A stretch of 64,000 nucleotides of DNA, taken from contig NZ_JARPUQ010000001.1 of assembly GCF_029537735.1 (NCBI RefSeq), positions 308,965 through 372,964 of the forward strand. Direction: 5' to 3'. Below are positions 23,612-32,590 of the stretch, one piece after another. Every line of letters begins with the position of its first letter. The first letter of the stretch is position 1. A program made the translations under genes and the position numbers. Source of the stretch: Robiginitalea aestuariiviva (lineage in GTDB: Bacteria; Bacteroidota; Bacteroidia; Flavobacteriales; Flavobacteriaceae). Below the pieces are notes generated by a model. It was not told the DNA's origin. It searched no databases and saw only the letters and a program-made list of their open reading frames with translations.

Positions 23612-25804
23612 CTATTTCTTTCTCAGGATAAGCACCACCCGGGTCCCGCTGCCGTCCGGTTTCCCATCATAGACCGAAACGGTAATGCGGTCGCCGTACA
23701 TGCGGTTGAGGATCTCGATCCGCCTGCGGATATTGCCCATCCCTTTGGATTTCTGTTTTTTCTGGTTTTTAGTCTTCAGGGCCGCGGAGCGTTTTCGCCC
23801 CACCCCGTCGTCCGTAATACTGACCTGCAGCACCCCTTGCGAAAGGGGCTTCACCTCCAGTTCCAGCAAACCCTTTTCTGCCTTATACCGCAGTCCGTGC
23901 CAAACGGCATTCTCCAGGTAGGGTTGCAGGAGCATGGGCGGGATGGTAAAAGTATCCGGGTCTACTTCCGGGTCTACGGCAATACGGTAGTCGAATTTAT
24001 CCGGGAAGCGGGTATGCTCCAGCTTCAGGTAAAGCTCCAGCAGTTCCAGCTCTTCGCTTAAGGGGATAAAGTCCTTTTCGGAATTTTCCAGGACGGTGCG
24101 CATCAGCAGGGAAAAATCGCTCAGGTAGCGGTTGGCGCTGCGTTCGTCGTTTCGCGCTATGTAATGGTTTACCGAATTCAGGGCGTTAAAGATAAAATGC
24201 GGGTTCATCTGGGTGCGCAACCCCTTCAGGGCCAACAGGTGGTTGGCCAGTTCCTTTTGCCGGTTGCTGCGGTAGTAGAAAAAGGCCGCCAGCCCGGTAA
24301 GCAGGATCCCGAAAACCAGGGAATAGATAATGAATTTCTGCCGTTTGTTGATCTCGCGGGTCAGGCGTTGTTCGGCCAGGGCCAGGTCGTATTTGCTCTG
24401 GCTTAACTGCCGTTCCTGCTCCAGGGAACTGATGCGGTTCTGCCGGCTGCTAAGCTCGCGGGTAAAGCGGGCGGCCCGGGCCAGTTCCTGTTCCTTGCGG
24501 ATGTAGAGGGTATCTACCAGGGCCACGTATTGCTGGTAAAAATCCAGGGCTTTTTCAAAGTCGCCCCGGTTGCGGTAAAGCTCGGAAAGCTTCCGGGTGG
24601 CATCCTTTTGCACCACCAGGTCGCCCTGGGTGTTGGCCTCCTTCATGCTTTCGGAGAGGAAGGGGATGGCTTCTTCGTACCGGGCCTGGGCAATGTAGGC
24701 ACGCCCGATCTTATAATTCAGGCCCTGGGTGGTAATGGAGTCGGAGTCGCCCTGCAACTGCTCTACGGGCAGGTCCAGCGCTTTGAGCTTTTCCAGGCTT
24801 TCCTTCCGCAGGGCAATTTCCTCGGGGTAGCGGCTGCGCTTGCTGTAGAAATCCGCCACCTTCTCGCTTTCCTGTACGGCCCGTACCGGGTTCTGGCTGG
24901 CGGCTTCCCTCAGGGAGTTATCGTAGTAGGCCTCGGCTTCCAGGGTGCGATCTGCAGCATCATAGGCATCGGCAATCTTGGAATTCAAATCCGGGACCTT
25001 GGGGGCAATCTGGTTCTTTTCGGCAATGGCCAGGGCCTGCTGGTAATAGGATACGGCCGGGGCCGTCTTACCCTGCCCGCGGTAGGCATCGCCCAGGGTT
25101 TCGTAGAGCTCCAGCCGCTGATAGGGCACCAGGCCGGTACGGCCCACCTCCCGCTCCAGCAGGGTTATGGCCTGGTCGTGGGCCCCGCTCAACACATAGG
25201 CTTTACCCAGCAATAAAAGGGTCTGGAAGGTTTCAAAAGTATCCAGGGCTTCCCGGTAGTTGGAGATAGCCAGGTCGTACTGGCGGTGGTACTGGTATAC
25301 CTCGCCCAGGGTAGTCAGGGAGCGGGCCAGTTCCCTGCGGCTGCTGCGATCGCCCAGGATTTCGATGGATTGGGTAATAAAGTCCAGGCTTTTCCGGATG
25401 TCCGTCCGTTTATAGTAATTGGCCGAATCGAGCAGCTGCCGGTGCCGCTGGGACCACCCGGGTTGGTTCTTGCTGCTGCTAAAGGCTTCCGGTTCAGGAT
25501 CCCCCTGCACCACGATCTTGATATCGTCCCGGCTGCGGATGCGGTAACGCACGGTCTGGATGTCGGGCCCGCGGACAATCAGCACATCCCCCTCGGCCGC
25601 GCGAATGCGGAATTCCCCCAGGGCATCGGTGCGCACTACCGGACCCCGGTCCGTACCCACCTCAATTCCGGGGATGGGGGTTTCTGAGGCCTCGGACACC
25701 ACCCGCCCCTTCAGGTCGAATTCTTCCCGCATAACCGGGTCCTGCGCCCACAGGCTGCAACCGAGCATCAGGAAGGGTAACAGAAGGAGGTATCTCAGGG
25801 GCAT
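23612..25804 (-). CDS. TPR sensor histidine kinase of the LytS/His_kinase type
   Basis: Membrane sensor of 730 residues. Domains in order: signal peptide (MPLRYLLLLPFLMLGCSLWAQ), a carboxypeptidase-regulatory-like beta domain (about 25-105), about six TPR repeats (125-435), a coiled coil (about 440-500), one transmembrane helix (about 505-525), then the His_kinase domain with phospho-acceptor His in QMNPHFIFNALNSV, N box LLQPYLENAVWHGL and G boxes DDGVGRKR and KGMGNIRRR. The sensing part is periplasmic, so it probably reads an envelope or peptide signal through the TPRs. ATG 25804 was chosen since it starts at the signal peptide; another ATG lies 27 bp upstream. It is paired with the LytTR regulator downstream. 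Confidence 0.94.
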   Translation of the reverse strand: MPLRYLLLLPFLMLGCSLWAQDPVMREEFDLKGRVVSEASETPIPGIEVGTDRGPVVRTDALGEFRIRAAEGDVLIVRGPDIQTVRYRIRSRDDIKIVVQGDPEPEAFSSSKNQPGWSQRHRQLLDSANYYKRTDIRKSLDFITQSIEILGDRSSRRELARSLTTLGEVYQYHRQYDLAISNYREALDTFETFQTLLLLGKAYVLSGAHDQAITLLEREVGRTGLVPYQRLELYETLGDAYRGQGKTAPAVSYYQQALAIAEKNQIAPKVPDLNSKIADAYDAADRTLEAEAYYDNSLREAASQNPVRAVQESEKVADFYSKRSRYPEEIALRKESLEKLKALDLPVEQLQGDSDSITTQGLNYKIGRAYIAQARYEEAIPFLSESMKEANTQGDLVVQKDATRKLSELYRNRGDFEKALDFYQQYVALVDTLYIRKEQELARAARFTRELSSRQNRISSLEQERQLSQSKYDLALAEQRLTREINKRQKFIIYSLVFGILLTGLAAFFYYRSNRQKELANHLLALKGLRTQMNPHFIFNALNSVNHYIARNDERSANRYLSDFSLLMRTVLENSEKDFIPLSEELELLELYLKLEHTRFPDKFDYRIAVDPEVDPDTFTIPPMLLQPYLENAVWHGLRYKAEKGLLELEVKPLSQGVLQVSITDDGVGRKRSAALKTKNQKKQKSKGMGNIRRRIEILNRMYGDRITVSVYDGKPDGSGTRVVLILRKK

Positions 25805-25859
25805 GCCAGCGGGTTTACTTCCGATAAACATAGTCCATTTCCCTCATATTAAAAAACGC

Positions 25860-25926
25860 CCTGCCGCCCGAAACGGCCATTTTCCGGGCTATTCTGACGG
25901 GTTGGCTAACAGAGGGGGGCGGCAGG
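25860..25926. repeat. 10-bp inverted repeat in the divergent promoter region
   Basis: CCTGCCGCCC at 25860-25869 is complementary to GGGCGGCAGG at 25917-25926, with 47 nt between. It lies between the histidine kinase and VWA genes, which are transcribed away from each other. It may be a regulatory site or a hairpin in a leader; chance is possible in this GC-rich stretch. Confidence 0.35.
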
Positions 25927-26012
25927 CTAATCCATCAGGGCCGTTGCCTCATTCCGGGTTTTTTTTCGCTAGAGCCCACCTTAAGTTGGCGGTATAATCT
26001 AAAAAAAACGCT

Positions 26013-27140
26013 ATGATACGATCCCTCACCCTGGCCCTGATGCTGACCCTTGGGGGGCAGGTCCTCTTCCCTGCAACCGCCCCGCATGCAGAGGCACCCG
26101 AATCCAGTAAGATCCAGATTGCCCTGTTGCTGGATACCAGCAACTCCATGGATGGCCTGATCAACCAGGCCAAGGCCACGCTCTGGGATCTGGTCAATGA
26201 ATTCACCTACGTCCGCTGCGGCACGGATCGGACCCCCCGCCTGGAAATTGCCCTCTATGAATACGGCAATGACAACCTGAGCGCTGGCGAAGGCTACATC
26301 CGGCAGGTACTGCCCTTCAGCAACGACCTGGATGAGGTCTCGGCCAAATTGTTTTCCCTCCAGACCCGGGGCGGGGAAGAGTATTGCGGGCAGGTCATCG
26401 GGACCGCCATGCAGCAATTGCAATGGAGCCGGAAGGCCGAAGACCTGAAAATGGTCTTCATTGCCGGAAACGAACCTTTTAACCAGGGCCGCACCCCCTA
26501 TCCGTCGGTCCTGGAACAGGCCCGGGAACGGGACGTGGTGGTCAATACCATTTTTTGCGGGGACTACCAGCTGGGTATCCGCACCCTCTGGGCGGACGGG
26601 GCCCATCTGGGGGGCGGGCAATACACCGCCATAGACCACAACCAGGCTATCGTACACGTCCCTACCCCTTACGACGAAGTCATTATCCGCCTCAACCGGG
26701 GCTTGAACCAAACCTATATCGGGTATGGGAGCCGGGGCGCCGAAAAGAAGCGCGCCCAGGCCGTACAGGACGTGAATGCCATGGAAATGGAGGAAGGGGT
26801 CATGGTGGCACGTGCGGTAAGCAAGAGCTCCGGTTATTATCAGAACAGCAGCTGGGACCTGGTGGATGCCTATGCCCAGGAAAAGGTAGACCTGGAACGC
26901 CTGGAAGCCGACCAGCTCCCGGATTCGCTCCGGCACCTGCAGCCCAAAGCCCTGAAGGCCCTGCTGGAAAAACAATTGTCGCAGCGCCAGCAAATCCAGG
27001 AGGCCATCCGCCAGGCCAATGCCGACCGGGAGGCCTTCCTGAAGGCCCAGGGCGGGGAAAAATCCCCTACCCTGCAGCAAGCCTTACTGGAGGCGGTAAA
27101 AAAACAGGCCGGGGCCAAGAATTTTCATTGGATCCGATAA
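26013..27140 (+). CDS. Exported VWA-domain protein
   Basis: Protein of 375 residues with signal peptide (about 1-27) and a von Willebrand factor A domain whose MIDAS starts at DTSNSMDG (41-48). The region GGEEYCGQVIGTAM and KMVFIAGNEPFNQG are typical of a bacterial subfamily of VWA proteins found in Bacteroidota and other phyla. The C-terminal third (about 265-375) is helical and charged with a possible coiled coil. It is periplasmic or surface exposed by inference and probably binds a protein ligand through a divalent metal. Partners are unknown. It is divergent from the two-component genes and convergent with a PorP/SprF gene. Confidence 0.87.
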   Translation: MIRSLTLALMLTLGGQVLFPATAPHAEAPESSKIQIALLLDTSNSMDGLINQAKATLWDLVNEFTYVRCGTDRTPRLEIALYEYGNDNLSAGEGYIRQVLPFSNDLDEVSAKLFSLQTRGGEEYCGQVIGTAMQQLQWSRKAEDLKMVFIAGNEPFNQGRTPYPSVLEQARERDVVVNTIFCGDYQLGIRTLWADGAHLGGGQYTAIDHNQAIVHVPTPYDEVIIRLNRGLNQTYIGYGSRGAEKKRAQAVQDVNAMEMEEGVMVARAVSKSSGYYQNSSWDLVDAYAQEKVDLERLEADQLPDSLRHLQPKALKALLEKQLSQRQQIQEAIRQANADREAFLKAQGGEKSPTLQQALLEAVKKQAGAKNFHWIR

Positions 27141-27221
27141 AACAAAGCTGGATGGTGTCGTTGGAGAGAAGTCCGGGTTGCGGGGAACCGCAGGCCGGGC
27201 TTTTCATTTAAAAGTTTTCCT

Positions 27222-28244
27222 TTAATAGTTGGCAGCCGGGCAGAAGCAGTCGTAGCGGTTTTCCCGGGTCGGGCCAAAATCGTACCCCAGGGTGATCTGG
27301 TGGAAACCGCCATTATCCAGGCGTATATCCCCGGACTGGTAGGAGTAGTTATAGGAGAACATAAAACGGTTCACGTTCACCCCGATAATGGGGGTAAACA
27401 ATTGTAGGCGTTGCTCCCCGAACTCACCCCCGGTTAGGTACTGGGCCCCGTCAAAACTCCGGCGGTAGGAAAGCCCGCCCCAAAGGGTCCCGAAACCGGT
27501 GTCCTTATAGACCTTGGCGTTTACGTCTATGGTCTTCTCCCGTGTAAACTCCGTCATCTGCAACAGCACCGAGGGTTCCAGGCGAAGGCTGCTTTTTCCG
27601 AAAATGTAGCCTACCGAGAAAAGGTAGCGCCTCAGGTTGTCGATCACAGGTACGTTATTAGGGTCTGCCCGCCCGATGCGGTACAGTTCCCTGCGGCTTT
27701 CCAGCAAGTTCAGGATGGTAGCATGGGCATAGAATTCCATATAGGAATAGGACATCCCCAGGTCCACATTGAAATAGGTGGCGCTAATGCGCGAACCGGT
27801 AACGGCAGGGTCGGGGACCACGGAACGGAATTCGGTCTCGTCCAGGCTGCTCTGCAGAATAGTCGGGCTTAGCCCGAAACTGAGCTGGTTCAGGATACGG
27901 ATATCGTCCCCGAAGGGCAGGTGGTGGGCATAGGTAAACTTCATGCCGGTCTGGGCATGGTAGCCATTGGCGTCATTGAAGAGGATCACCCCAAGCCCGC
28001 TGCGGGTCTGGGGTATGCGGTAGTGCGCATTGAGGGTCTGCATATTGGGAGCCTCCTCCACGCTAAACCACTGCTTGCGGGCCGTGAGCCGGATCTTGCC
28101 GCCCTCCCCGATGCCCGCCATGGACGGGTGCACCAGGTAATAGTTGTCCGACAGGTAGTCGAAATACACCGGGATGCCCTCCTGGGCGGCCCCGAAAAAC
28201 GGGAGCCAGACAAGCAGGTAAAGGAAATTCGGGAATCGCTTCAT
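27222..28244 (-). CDS. PorP/SprF-family type IX secretion membrane protein (second copy)
   Basis: Outer-membrane protein of 340 residues with signal peptide (FLYLLVWLPFFGAAQ), the conserved start IPVYFDYLSDNYYLVHPSMA and ARKQW, and strand-rich sequence ending in a Cys-containing tail (YDCFCPAANY). It belongs to the same family as the protein encoded at 10943 but has no adhesin or OmpA partner next to it. It may act with the general T9SS or with a substrate encoded elsewhere. ATG 28244 was chosen because it starts at the signal peptide; an upstream GTG-type extension of 27 residues has no support. Confidence 0.9.
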   Translation of the reverse strand: MKRFPNFLYLLVWLPFFGAAQEGIPVYFDYLSDNYYLVHPSMAGIGEGGKIRLTARKQWFSVEEAPNMQTLNAHYRIPQTRSGLGVILFNDANGYHAQTGMKFTYAHHLPFGDDIRILNQLSFGLSPTILQSSLDETEFRSVVPDPAVTGSRISATYFNVDLGMSYSYMEFYAHATILNLLESRRELYRIGRADPNNVPVIDNLRRYLFSVGYIFGKSSLRLEPSVLLQMTEFTREKTIDVNAKVYKDTGFGTLWGGLSYRRSFDGAQYLTGGEFGEQRLQLFTPIIGVNVNRFMFSYNYSYQSGDIRLDNGGFHQITLGYDFGPTRENRYDCFCPAANY

Positions 28245-28340
28245 GCGGCAGGTGTGGGGCGGTATCGTTATGGGCCTAAATATAGTGTATAACGGGAGAA
28301 CCCCTATATTATTATCCCTGTGCATCCACCTAAAATGCCG

Positions 28341-28348
28341 TATTTTTG
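28341..28348 (+). promoter_or_regulatory. -7 box of the NifU-like gene
   Basis: TATTTTTG matches TAnnTTTG exactly and lies 18 bp before the start codon. A CTG 20 nt upstream is the best available -33 element. Confidence 0.55.
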
Positions 28349-28366
28349 TACAGCAAAACCCATGCT

Positions 28367-29269
28367 ATGAGCGAATACGTGATCACCGTCAAGACAACGA
28401 ATAACCCGGCCATCCTGAAGTTCGAGGCCAACCAGCCCCTGGTGCACCAGGGCAATTATGAATACGGCAACATCGACGAGGCCAAGGATTCACCCCTGGC
28501 CCGGCAGCTCTTTTACCTGCCTTTCATCAAAACGGTATACATCTCCGGCAACTTCATTGCCATGGAGCGCTTTGACATTGTGCAGTGGGAAGACGTTAAG
28601 GATGCCGTGGCCCAGCAACTGGTGGAATACCTCAATGCCGGAGAGCCTGTGGTGAATGAACCCGAAAAGCCCTCGCGCCTGCCCGTAACCGTCTATGCGG
28701 AGGTCACGCCCAACCCGGGGGTGATGAAGTTTGTAGCCAACAAGAAGCTGGTTCCCGGGGTTTTTGAATTCAAGGACATCGACCAGGCCGCCCCCTCCCC
28801 CCTGGCCCGTAAACTCTTTGAATTTCCCTTTGTAAAGGAGGTATTTATGGACCTGAACTATATCTCGGTAACCAAATACGAGGTGGCGGAGTGGGATGCG
28901 GTTAGCATGGAACTCCGGGAGTTTATCCGGGAATACCTGGCCCAGGGCGGGGAGGTAATCTCCGAGGCGGCCTTACAGGAAACAGCCCATGCGGCCCAGG
29001 CAGGGCCCGCGGAAGACCCGAATCTGGACGAAACCTCGCGCGAGATTGTGGGGATTCTGGAAGAGTATGTGAAACCCGCCGTAGCCAGCGACGGGGGCAA
29101 TATCGTTTTCCAATCCTACGAACCGGAAACCCGGCGCGTTCACGTGGTGCTGCAGGGTGCCTGCAGCGGGTGCCCCTCTTCTACCTTCACCCTGAAAAAC
29201 GGCATACAGAGCATGCTGCAGAACATGATGGGCGACAAGGTATCCGAAGTGGTGGCCATTAATGGGTAA
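28367..29269 (+). CDS. NifU/Nfu-family protein with duplicated Nfu_N domain
   Basis: Iron-sulfur cluster carrier of 300 residues. Two successive Nfu N-terminal domains are visible (about 1-90 and 107-200): each has a phrase of the type NPxxxKFxAN, then AKDSPLARQLF / AAPSPLARKLF, then FxKTV/FVKEVF. A C-terminal NifU domain (about 220-300) carries the cluster-binding CSGC (Cys266, Cys269). It probably delivers [4Fe-4S] clusters to target enzymes in the cytosol. ATG 28367 (MSEYVITVK) was chosen over one 21 bp upstream because of the promoter box and family start. It is divergent from the PorP/SprF gene and followed 71 bp later by dodecin. Confidence 0.94.
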   Translation: MSEYVITVKTTNNPAILKFEANQPLVHQGNYEYGNIDEAKDSPLARQLFYLPFIKTVYISGNFIAMERFDIVQWEDVKDAVAQQLVEYLNAGEPVVNEPEKPSRLPVTVYAEVTPNPGVMKFVANKKLVPGVFEFKDIDQAAPSPLARKLFEFPFVKEVFMDLNYISVTKYEVAEWDAVSMELREFIREYLAQGGEVISEAALQETAHAAQAGPAEDPNLDETSREIVGILEEYVKPAVASDGGNIVFQSYEPETRRVHVVLQGACSGCPSSTFTLKNGIQSMLQNMMGDKVSEVVAING

Positions 29270-29340
29270 TGCCCCCGAAGCGCTTGTGATTTAACCCCGG
29301 ATTTCGTAACTTAATGCTGAACCATTAACATCTATGCAAT

Positions 29341-29541
29341 ATGGCAGTATTAAAAGTTATTGAAGTCCTGGCCAATTCAGACAAGAGCTGGGAAGATGCC
29401 GCGCAAAAGGCGCTGGCACAAGCCTCCAGATCCGTAGAACACATCCGCAGTGTCTACATCAACGAACAAAGCGCCACGGTAAAAGACGGCAAGATCGATC
29501 AGTACCGGGTGAACGTTAAGATCACTTTCGAAGTGAAATAA
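29341..29541 (+). CDS. Dodecin-family flavin-binding protein
   Basis: Small dodecameric protein of 66 residues that binds and buffers flavins in the cytosol. The sequence shows the family pattern: [20 protein letters not shown], a central [14 protein letters not shown] with conserved basic and aromatic residues, and [12 protein letters not shown] at the end. Length is exactly typical. It follows the NifU-like gene and has its own strong terminator. Confidence 0.93.
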   Translation: MAVLKVIEVLANSDKSWEDAAQKALAQASRSVEHIRSVYINEQSATVKDGKIDQYRVNVKITFEVK

Positions 29542-29563
29542 CGCCCCTTGTTCCCAATATCGG

Positions 29564-29592
29564 AAGCGCCCCGTCGGGGGCGCTTTTTTTAC
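29564..29592 (+). terminator. Rho-independent terminator of the dodecin gene
   Basis: Perfect 9-bp stem AAGCGCCCC (29564-29572) / GGGGCGCTT (29577-29585), 4-nt loop, then a T run to 29590. It is 22 bp after the stop codon. Confidence 0.9.
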
Positions 29593-29611
29593 CCCCCAAC
29601 AGAACCCTCCT

Positions 29612-31633
29612 ATGGAACCCCACACCCCCAATGCCCTGATCCGGGAAAGCAGCCCCTATCTGCTGCAACATGCCTACAACCCGGTACAATGGCTCCCCTG
29701 GAATGAGGAAACCCTGGCAAAGGCTCGGGCCGAAAACAAACCCCTGCTGATCAGTATAGGCTATGCCGCCTGCCACTGGTGCCATGTCATGGAACGGGAG
29801 TGCTTTGAAGAAAACGAAGTAGCCGAGGTCATGAACGCCCATTTTATCCCGGTGAAGGTAGACCGGGAAGAACGGCCGGATGTGGACCAGATCTACATGG
29901 ATGCCCTGCAGATTATGACGGGTTCCGGGGGCTGGCCCCTGAACGTGGTGGCCCTGCCGGATGGAAGGCCCTTCTGGGGCGCTACTTACCTGCCCCGGGA
30001 GCAGTGGATCAGCGCCCTGGTGCAGTTGCATCGCCTGTTCCGGGACCAGCCTGAGAAGGTGGTGGGCTATGCCGCAGACCTTACGGATGCCGTACACAAG
30101 ATCAATGTGCCCCTCCCGGACCCGGGTGCGCAACTGCCAAACACGGATGTCCTGGCACAATGGATTGAGGGGTGGAAAGGCCGGTTTGATCCCGAATATG
30201 GAGGATCTCGCGGCGCCCCGAAATTTATGATGCCCGTAACCCTGCGCTGCCTGCTCCACTGGGACCACCTGCATCCGGACCCGGCGGTGGAAGCCCACCT
30301 GAGGCGTTCCCTCACCCGGATGGCCCGGGGCGGTCTGTACGACCAGTTGGGTGGCGGGTTTTCCCGCTATTCGGTGGATGCCCGCTGGCATGTACCCCAC
30401 TTCGAGAAAATGCTATACGATAACGCCCAACTTATGACGCTCTACAGCGAGGCCTACGCCCGCTACGGCGATCCCTATTACCGGGAGGTGGTGGCCGGCA
30501 CCCTGGAATTTGTACAGGCCTCCCTCAAGGCGCCGGAAGGCGGATATTACGCCTCCCTGGATGCGGACAGCGAAGACCCGGAGGGTCGCCTGACTGAAGG
30601 GGCCTTCTACCGGTGGCGCTTAGACGAATTACAGGAAGTGCTGGGCGGGGATTATGCCCTCTTTGAGCGGGTCTTCCACCTGGGGGCCGAGGGGCACTGG
30701 GAAGACGGATATTACGTGCTGATGCGCACCGGGGCCGACGCAGAAAGCCTGGGAATGGATTCCGATGTCTTTCAAACCTGGCTGGAGCGCTGCCGCAAAG
30801 TCCTGCTGGCCCGGAGGGAAGAGCGACCGGCACCCCGACTGGACCACAAGGTACTGCTCTCCTGGAACGGGCTGCTGCTGAGCGGCCTTTGTGATACATG
30901 GCGCTATGGCCAATTGGAAGGCGCACGTACCGCAGCCCTGGAGCTGGGGACTTTCCTGAGCGGGCAAATGGACACCGAGGGCCGCCTGCCCCACGGCGTG
31001 TCTGAAGGCCACCCGAAGGGCAACGGATTTCTGGAAGATTACGCCGCGGTTGCCGAAGGCTTTATCCGGCTTTTCGGGATTACCGGAAACCCACATTGGA
31101 TGGAGCGGGCCAGGAACCTGGCTGCCTATGTGGAAACCCACTTCAGCGAATCCGGACAGGCCCTTTTCTATTTCAATTCCGGGCAGGACGCCCCCCTGAT
31201 CCGGCGCACCCTGGAGGTAGCAGACAATGTGATTCCCGCCTCCAACTCCATTATGGCAGAAAACCTCTTTGTGCTGGGGCACTTCTACGGAAATGCCGGG
31301 CAGATCCGACGGGCGGCAGAAATGCTTGCAGCCATCGGGCCGTCTATGGAGCGATACAGCGGGCAACACGCCAACTGGCTGCGGCTGGCCCTGAAACGGG
31401 AAGCCCCCTTCCGGGAACTGGCTATTTGCGGCCCTGAAGCCTTAGGCTGGGTGGCGGAAATCGGGTTGCAGTACCTCCCCCAGGTATTTCTGGCCGGGTG
31501 CGAAGAAGCCTCTGACCTACCCCTGTTCCGGGAGCGGTACCGCCCCGGAAAAACCCGGGCCTACCTCTGCCAGGGTGGGGCCTGCCAGCAACCTGAAACT
31601 ACCCTTGAAGGGGCCATCCAGGCCGTATCTTAA
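29612..31633 (+). CDS. Thioredoxin-domain DUF255 protein (YyaL/SSP411-like)
   Basis: Protein of 673 residues whose N-terminal 160 residues form the DUF255 thioredoxin-like domain with redox motif ACHWCHVM (Cys54, Cys57), preceded by [14 protein letters not shown], the family signature. The rest is an alpha/alpha toroid resembling glycosidase-fold proteins ([32 protein letters not shown]). Homologues are found from bacteria to mammals; the biochemical role is not established. It is cytosolic, with no signal. The start lies 19 bp after the dodecin terminator, so a promoter must overlap that region. Confidence 0.93.
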   Translation: MEPHTPNALIRESSPYLLQHAYNPVQWLPWNEETLAKARAENKPLLISIGYAACHWCHVMERECFEENEVAEVMNAHFIPVKVDREERPDVDQIYMDALQIMTGSGGWPLNVVALPDGRPFWGATYLPREQWISALVQLHRLFRDQPEKVVGYAADLTDAVHKINVPLPDPGAQLPNTDVLAQWIEGWKGRFDPEYGGSRGAPKFMMPVTLRCLLHWDHLHPDPAVEAHLRRSLTRMARGGLYDQLGGGFSRYSVDARWHVPHFEKMLYDNAQLMTLYSEAYARYGDPYYREVVAGTLEFVQASLKAPEGGYYASLDADSEDPEGRLTEGAFYRWRLDELQEVLGGDYALFERVFHLGAEGHWEDGYYVLMRTGADAESLGMDSDVFQTWLERCRKVLLARREERPAPRLDHKVLLSWNGLLLSGLCDTWRYGQLEGARTAALELGTFLSGQMDTEGRLPHGVSEGHPKGNGFLEDYAAVAEGFIRLFGITGNPHWMERARNLAAYVETHFSESGQALFYFNSGQDAPLIRRTLEVADNVIPASNSIMAENLFVLGHFYGNAGQIRRAAEMLAAIGPSMERYSGQHANWLRLALKREAPFRELAICGPEALGWVAEIGLQYLPQVFLAGCEEASDLPLFRERYRPGKTRAYLCQGGACQQPETTLEGAIQAVS

Positions 31634-31648
31634 CGATTTTTAACCCGC

Positions 31649-31675
31649 TATTTTTGGGCTTTGTATGTAATTTTG
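31649..31675 (+). promoter_or_regulatory. Two overlapping -7-like boxes before the MscS gene
   Basis: TATTTTTG (31649-31656) and TAATTTTG (31668-31675) both match TAnnTTTG. Neither has a clear TTG at the ideal distance. They would give leaders of about 40 and 20 nt. Confidence 0.4.
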
Positions 31676-31702
31676 TTATCGTTTAAAAAACCATACACTT
31701 TT

Positions 31703-32551
31703 ATGTTCGACCAGTTTAAAGCACAAATAGACGAATCCCAAAATTACGTGGACGATTTCCTGGATTGGTTCTGGGCCTTTCTGCCCCACCTGATTACCGC
31801 CGCCATTATCCTGGTGGTGGGGCTGTGGCTGATCCGCATCATCAACAAATGGGTGCACCGCTTTTTCCAGAAAAAGGATTATGACGAAGCCCTGGAAACC
31901 TTCCTGCAAAGCTTTATCCGCATAGGCCTGAAACTGCTCCTCTTTGTGCTGGTCATCACCCAATTGGGCGTAAAATCCTCTTCCCTGGTAGCCATGGTGG
32001 GTGCGGCCGGCCTGGCCGTGGGCCTGGCCCTGCAGGGTTCCCTCTCCAATTTTGCAGGCGGGGTGCTGATCCTGATTTTCAAACCGTTCCGGGTGGGCGA
32101 TTTTATTTCCGCCCAGGGTATTGACGGCACCGTTAAGGAAATTTCCATCTTCACCACCAAGCTCAACACCTTTGGCAATCAGGTGGCCATCCTGCCCAAC
32201 GGGAAACTCTCCAATGAAAACATCGTAAACTACAATGCCGAGCAAACCCGGCGCGATAAGATTGACGTGGGCATTGGTTACAGCTCCGATATCCGCAAAG
32301 CCAAGGAAATCCTGCTGGAGATCTGCAGCGAAGACGCACGAATCCTGACAGAACCCGCCCCTGAGGTCTACGTAGGTAATCTGGCCGATAGTGCCGTAGA
32401 ACTGAGCCTGCGATTCTGGGCGAAAAATGAAGATTTCTGGGGGGCGCATTTCCAGGTACTCGAAACGCTGAAAGCGCGCTTTGATGCCGCAGGCATTGAG
32501 ATTCCCTTTCCGCAGCGGCAGATCCACATGGCCCAACCCGCCGGGAAATAA
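31703..32551 (+). CDS. Small-conductance mechanosensitive channel (MscS family)
   Basis: Inner-membrane channel of 282 residues that opens under membrane tension and protects against osmotic downshift. Two N-terminal helices (about 25-48 and 70-95) precede the pore helix TM3 (VAMVGAAGLAVGLALQGSLSNFAGG), with the Gly/Ala packing typical of MscS, then the beta domain (FRVGDFISAQGIDGTVKEI, LPNGKLSNENIVNY) and the C-terminal cage domain. ATG 31703 (MFDQFK) was chosen over one 42 bp upstream because the upstream one overlaps the promoter boxes. It is a single gene. Confidence 0.95.
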   Translation: MFDQFKAQIDESQNYVDDFLDWFWAFLPHLITAAIILVVGLWLIRIINKWVHRFFQKKDYDEALETFLQSFIRIGLKLLLFVLVITQLGVKSSSLVAMVGAAGLAVGLALQGSLSNFAGGVLILIFKPFRVGDFISAQGIDGTVKEISIFTTKLNTFGNQVAILPNGKLSNENIVNYNAEQTRRDKIDVGIGYSSDIRKAKEILLEICSEDARILTEPAPEVYVGNLADSAVELSLRFWAKNEDFWGAHFQVLETLKARFDAAGIEIPFPQRQIHMAQPAGK

Positions 32552-32590
32552 TTGCCCATGTCCTTGAAATGTAGTATCTTATAGGTTAAA

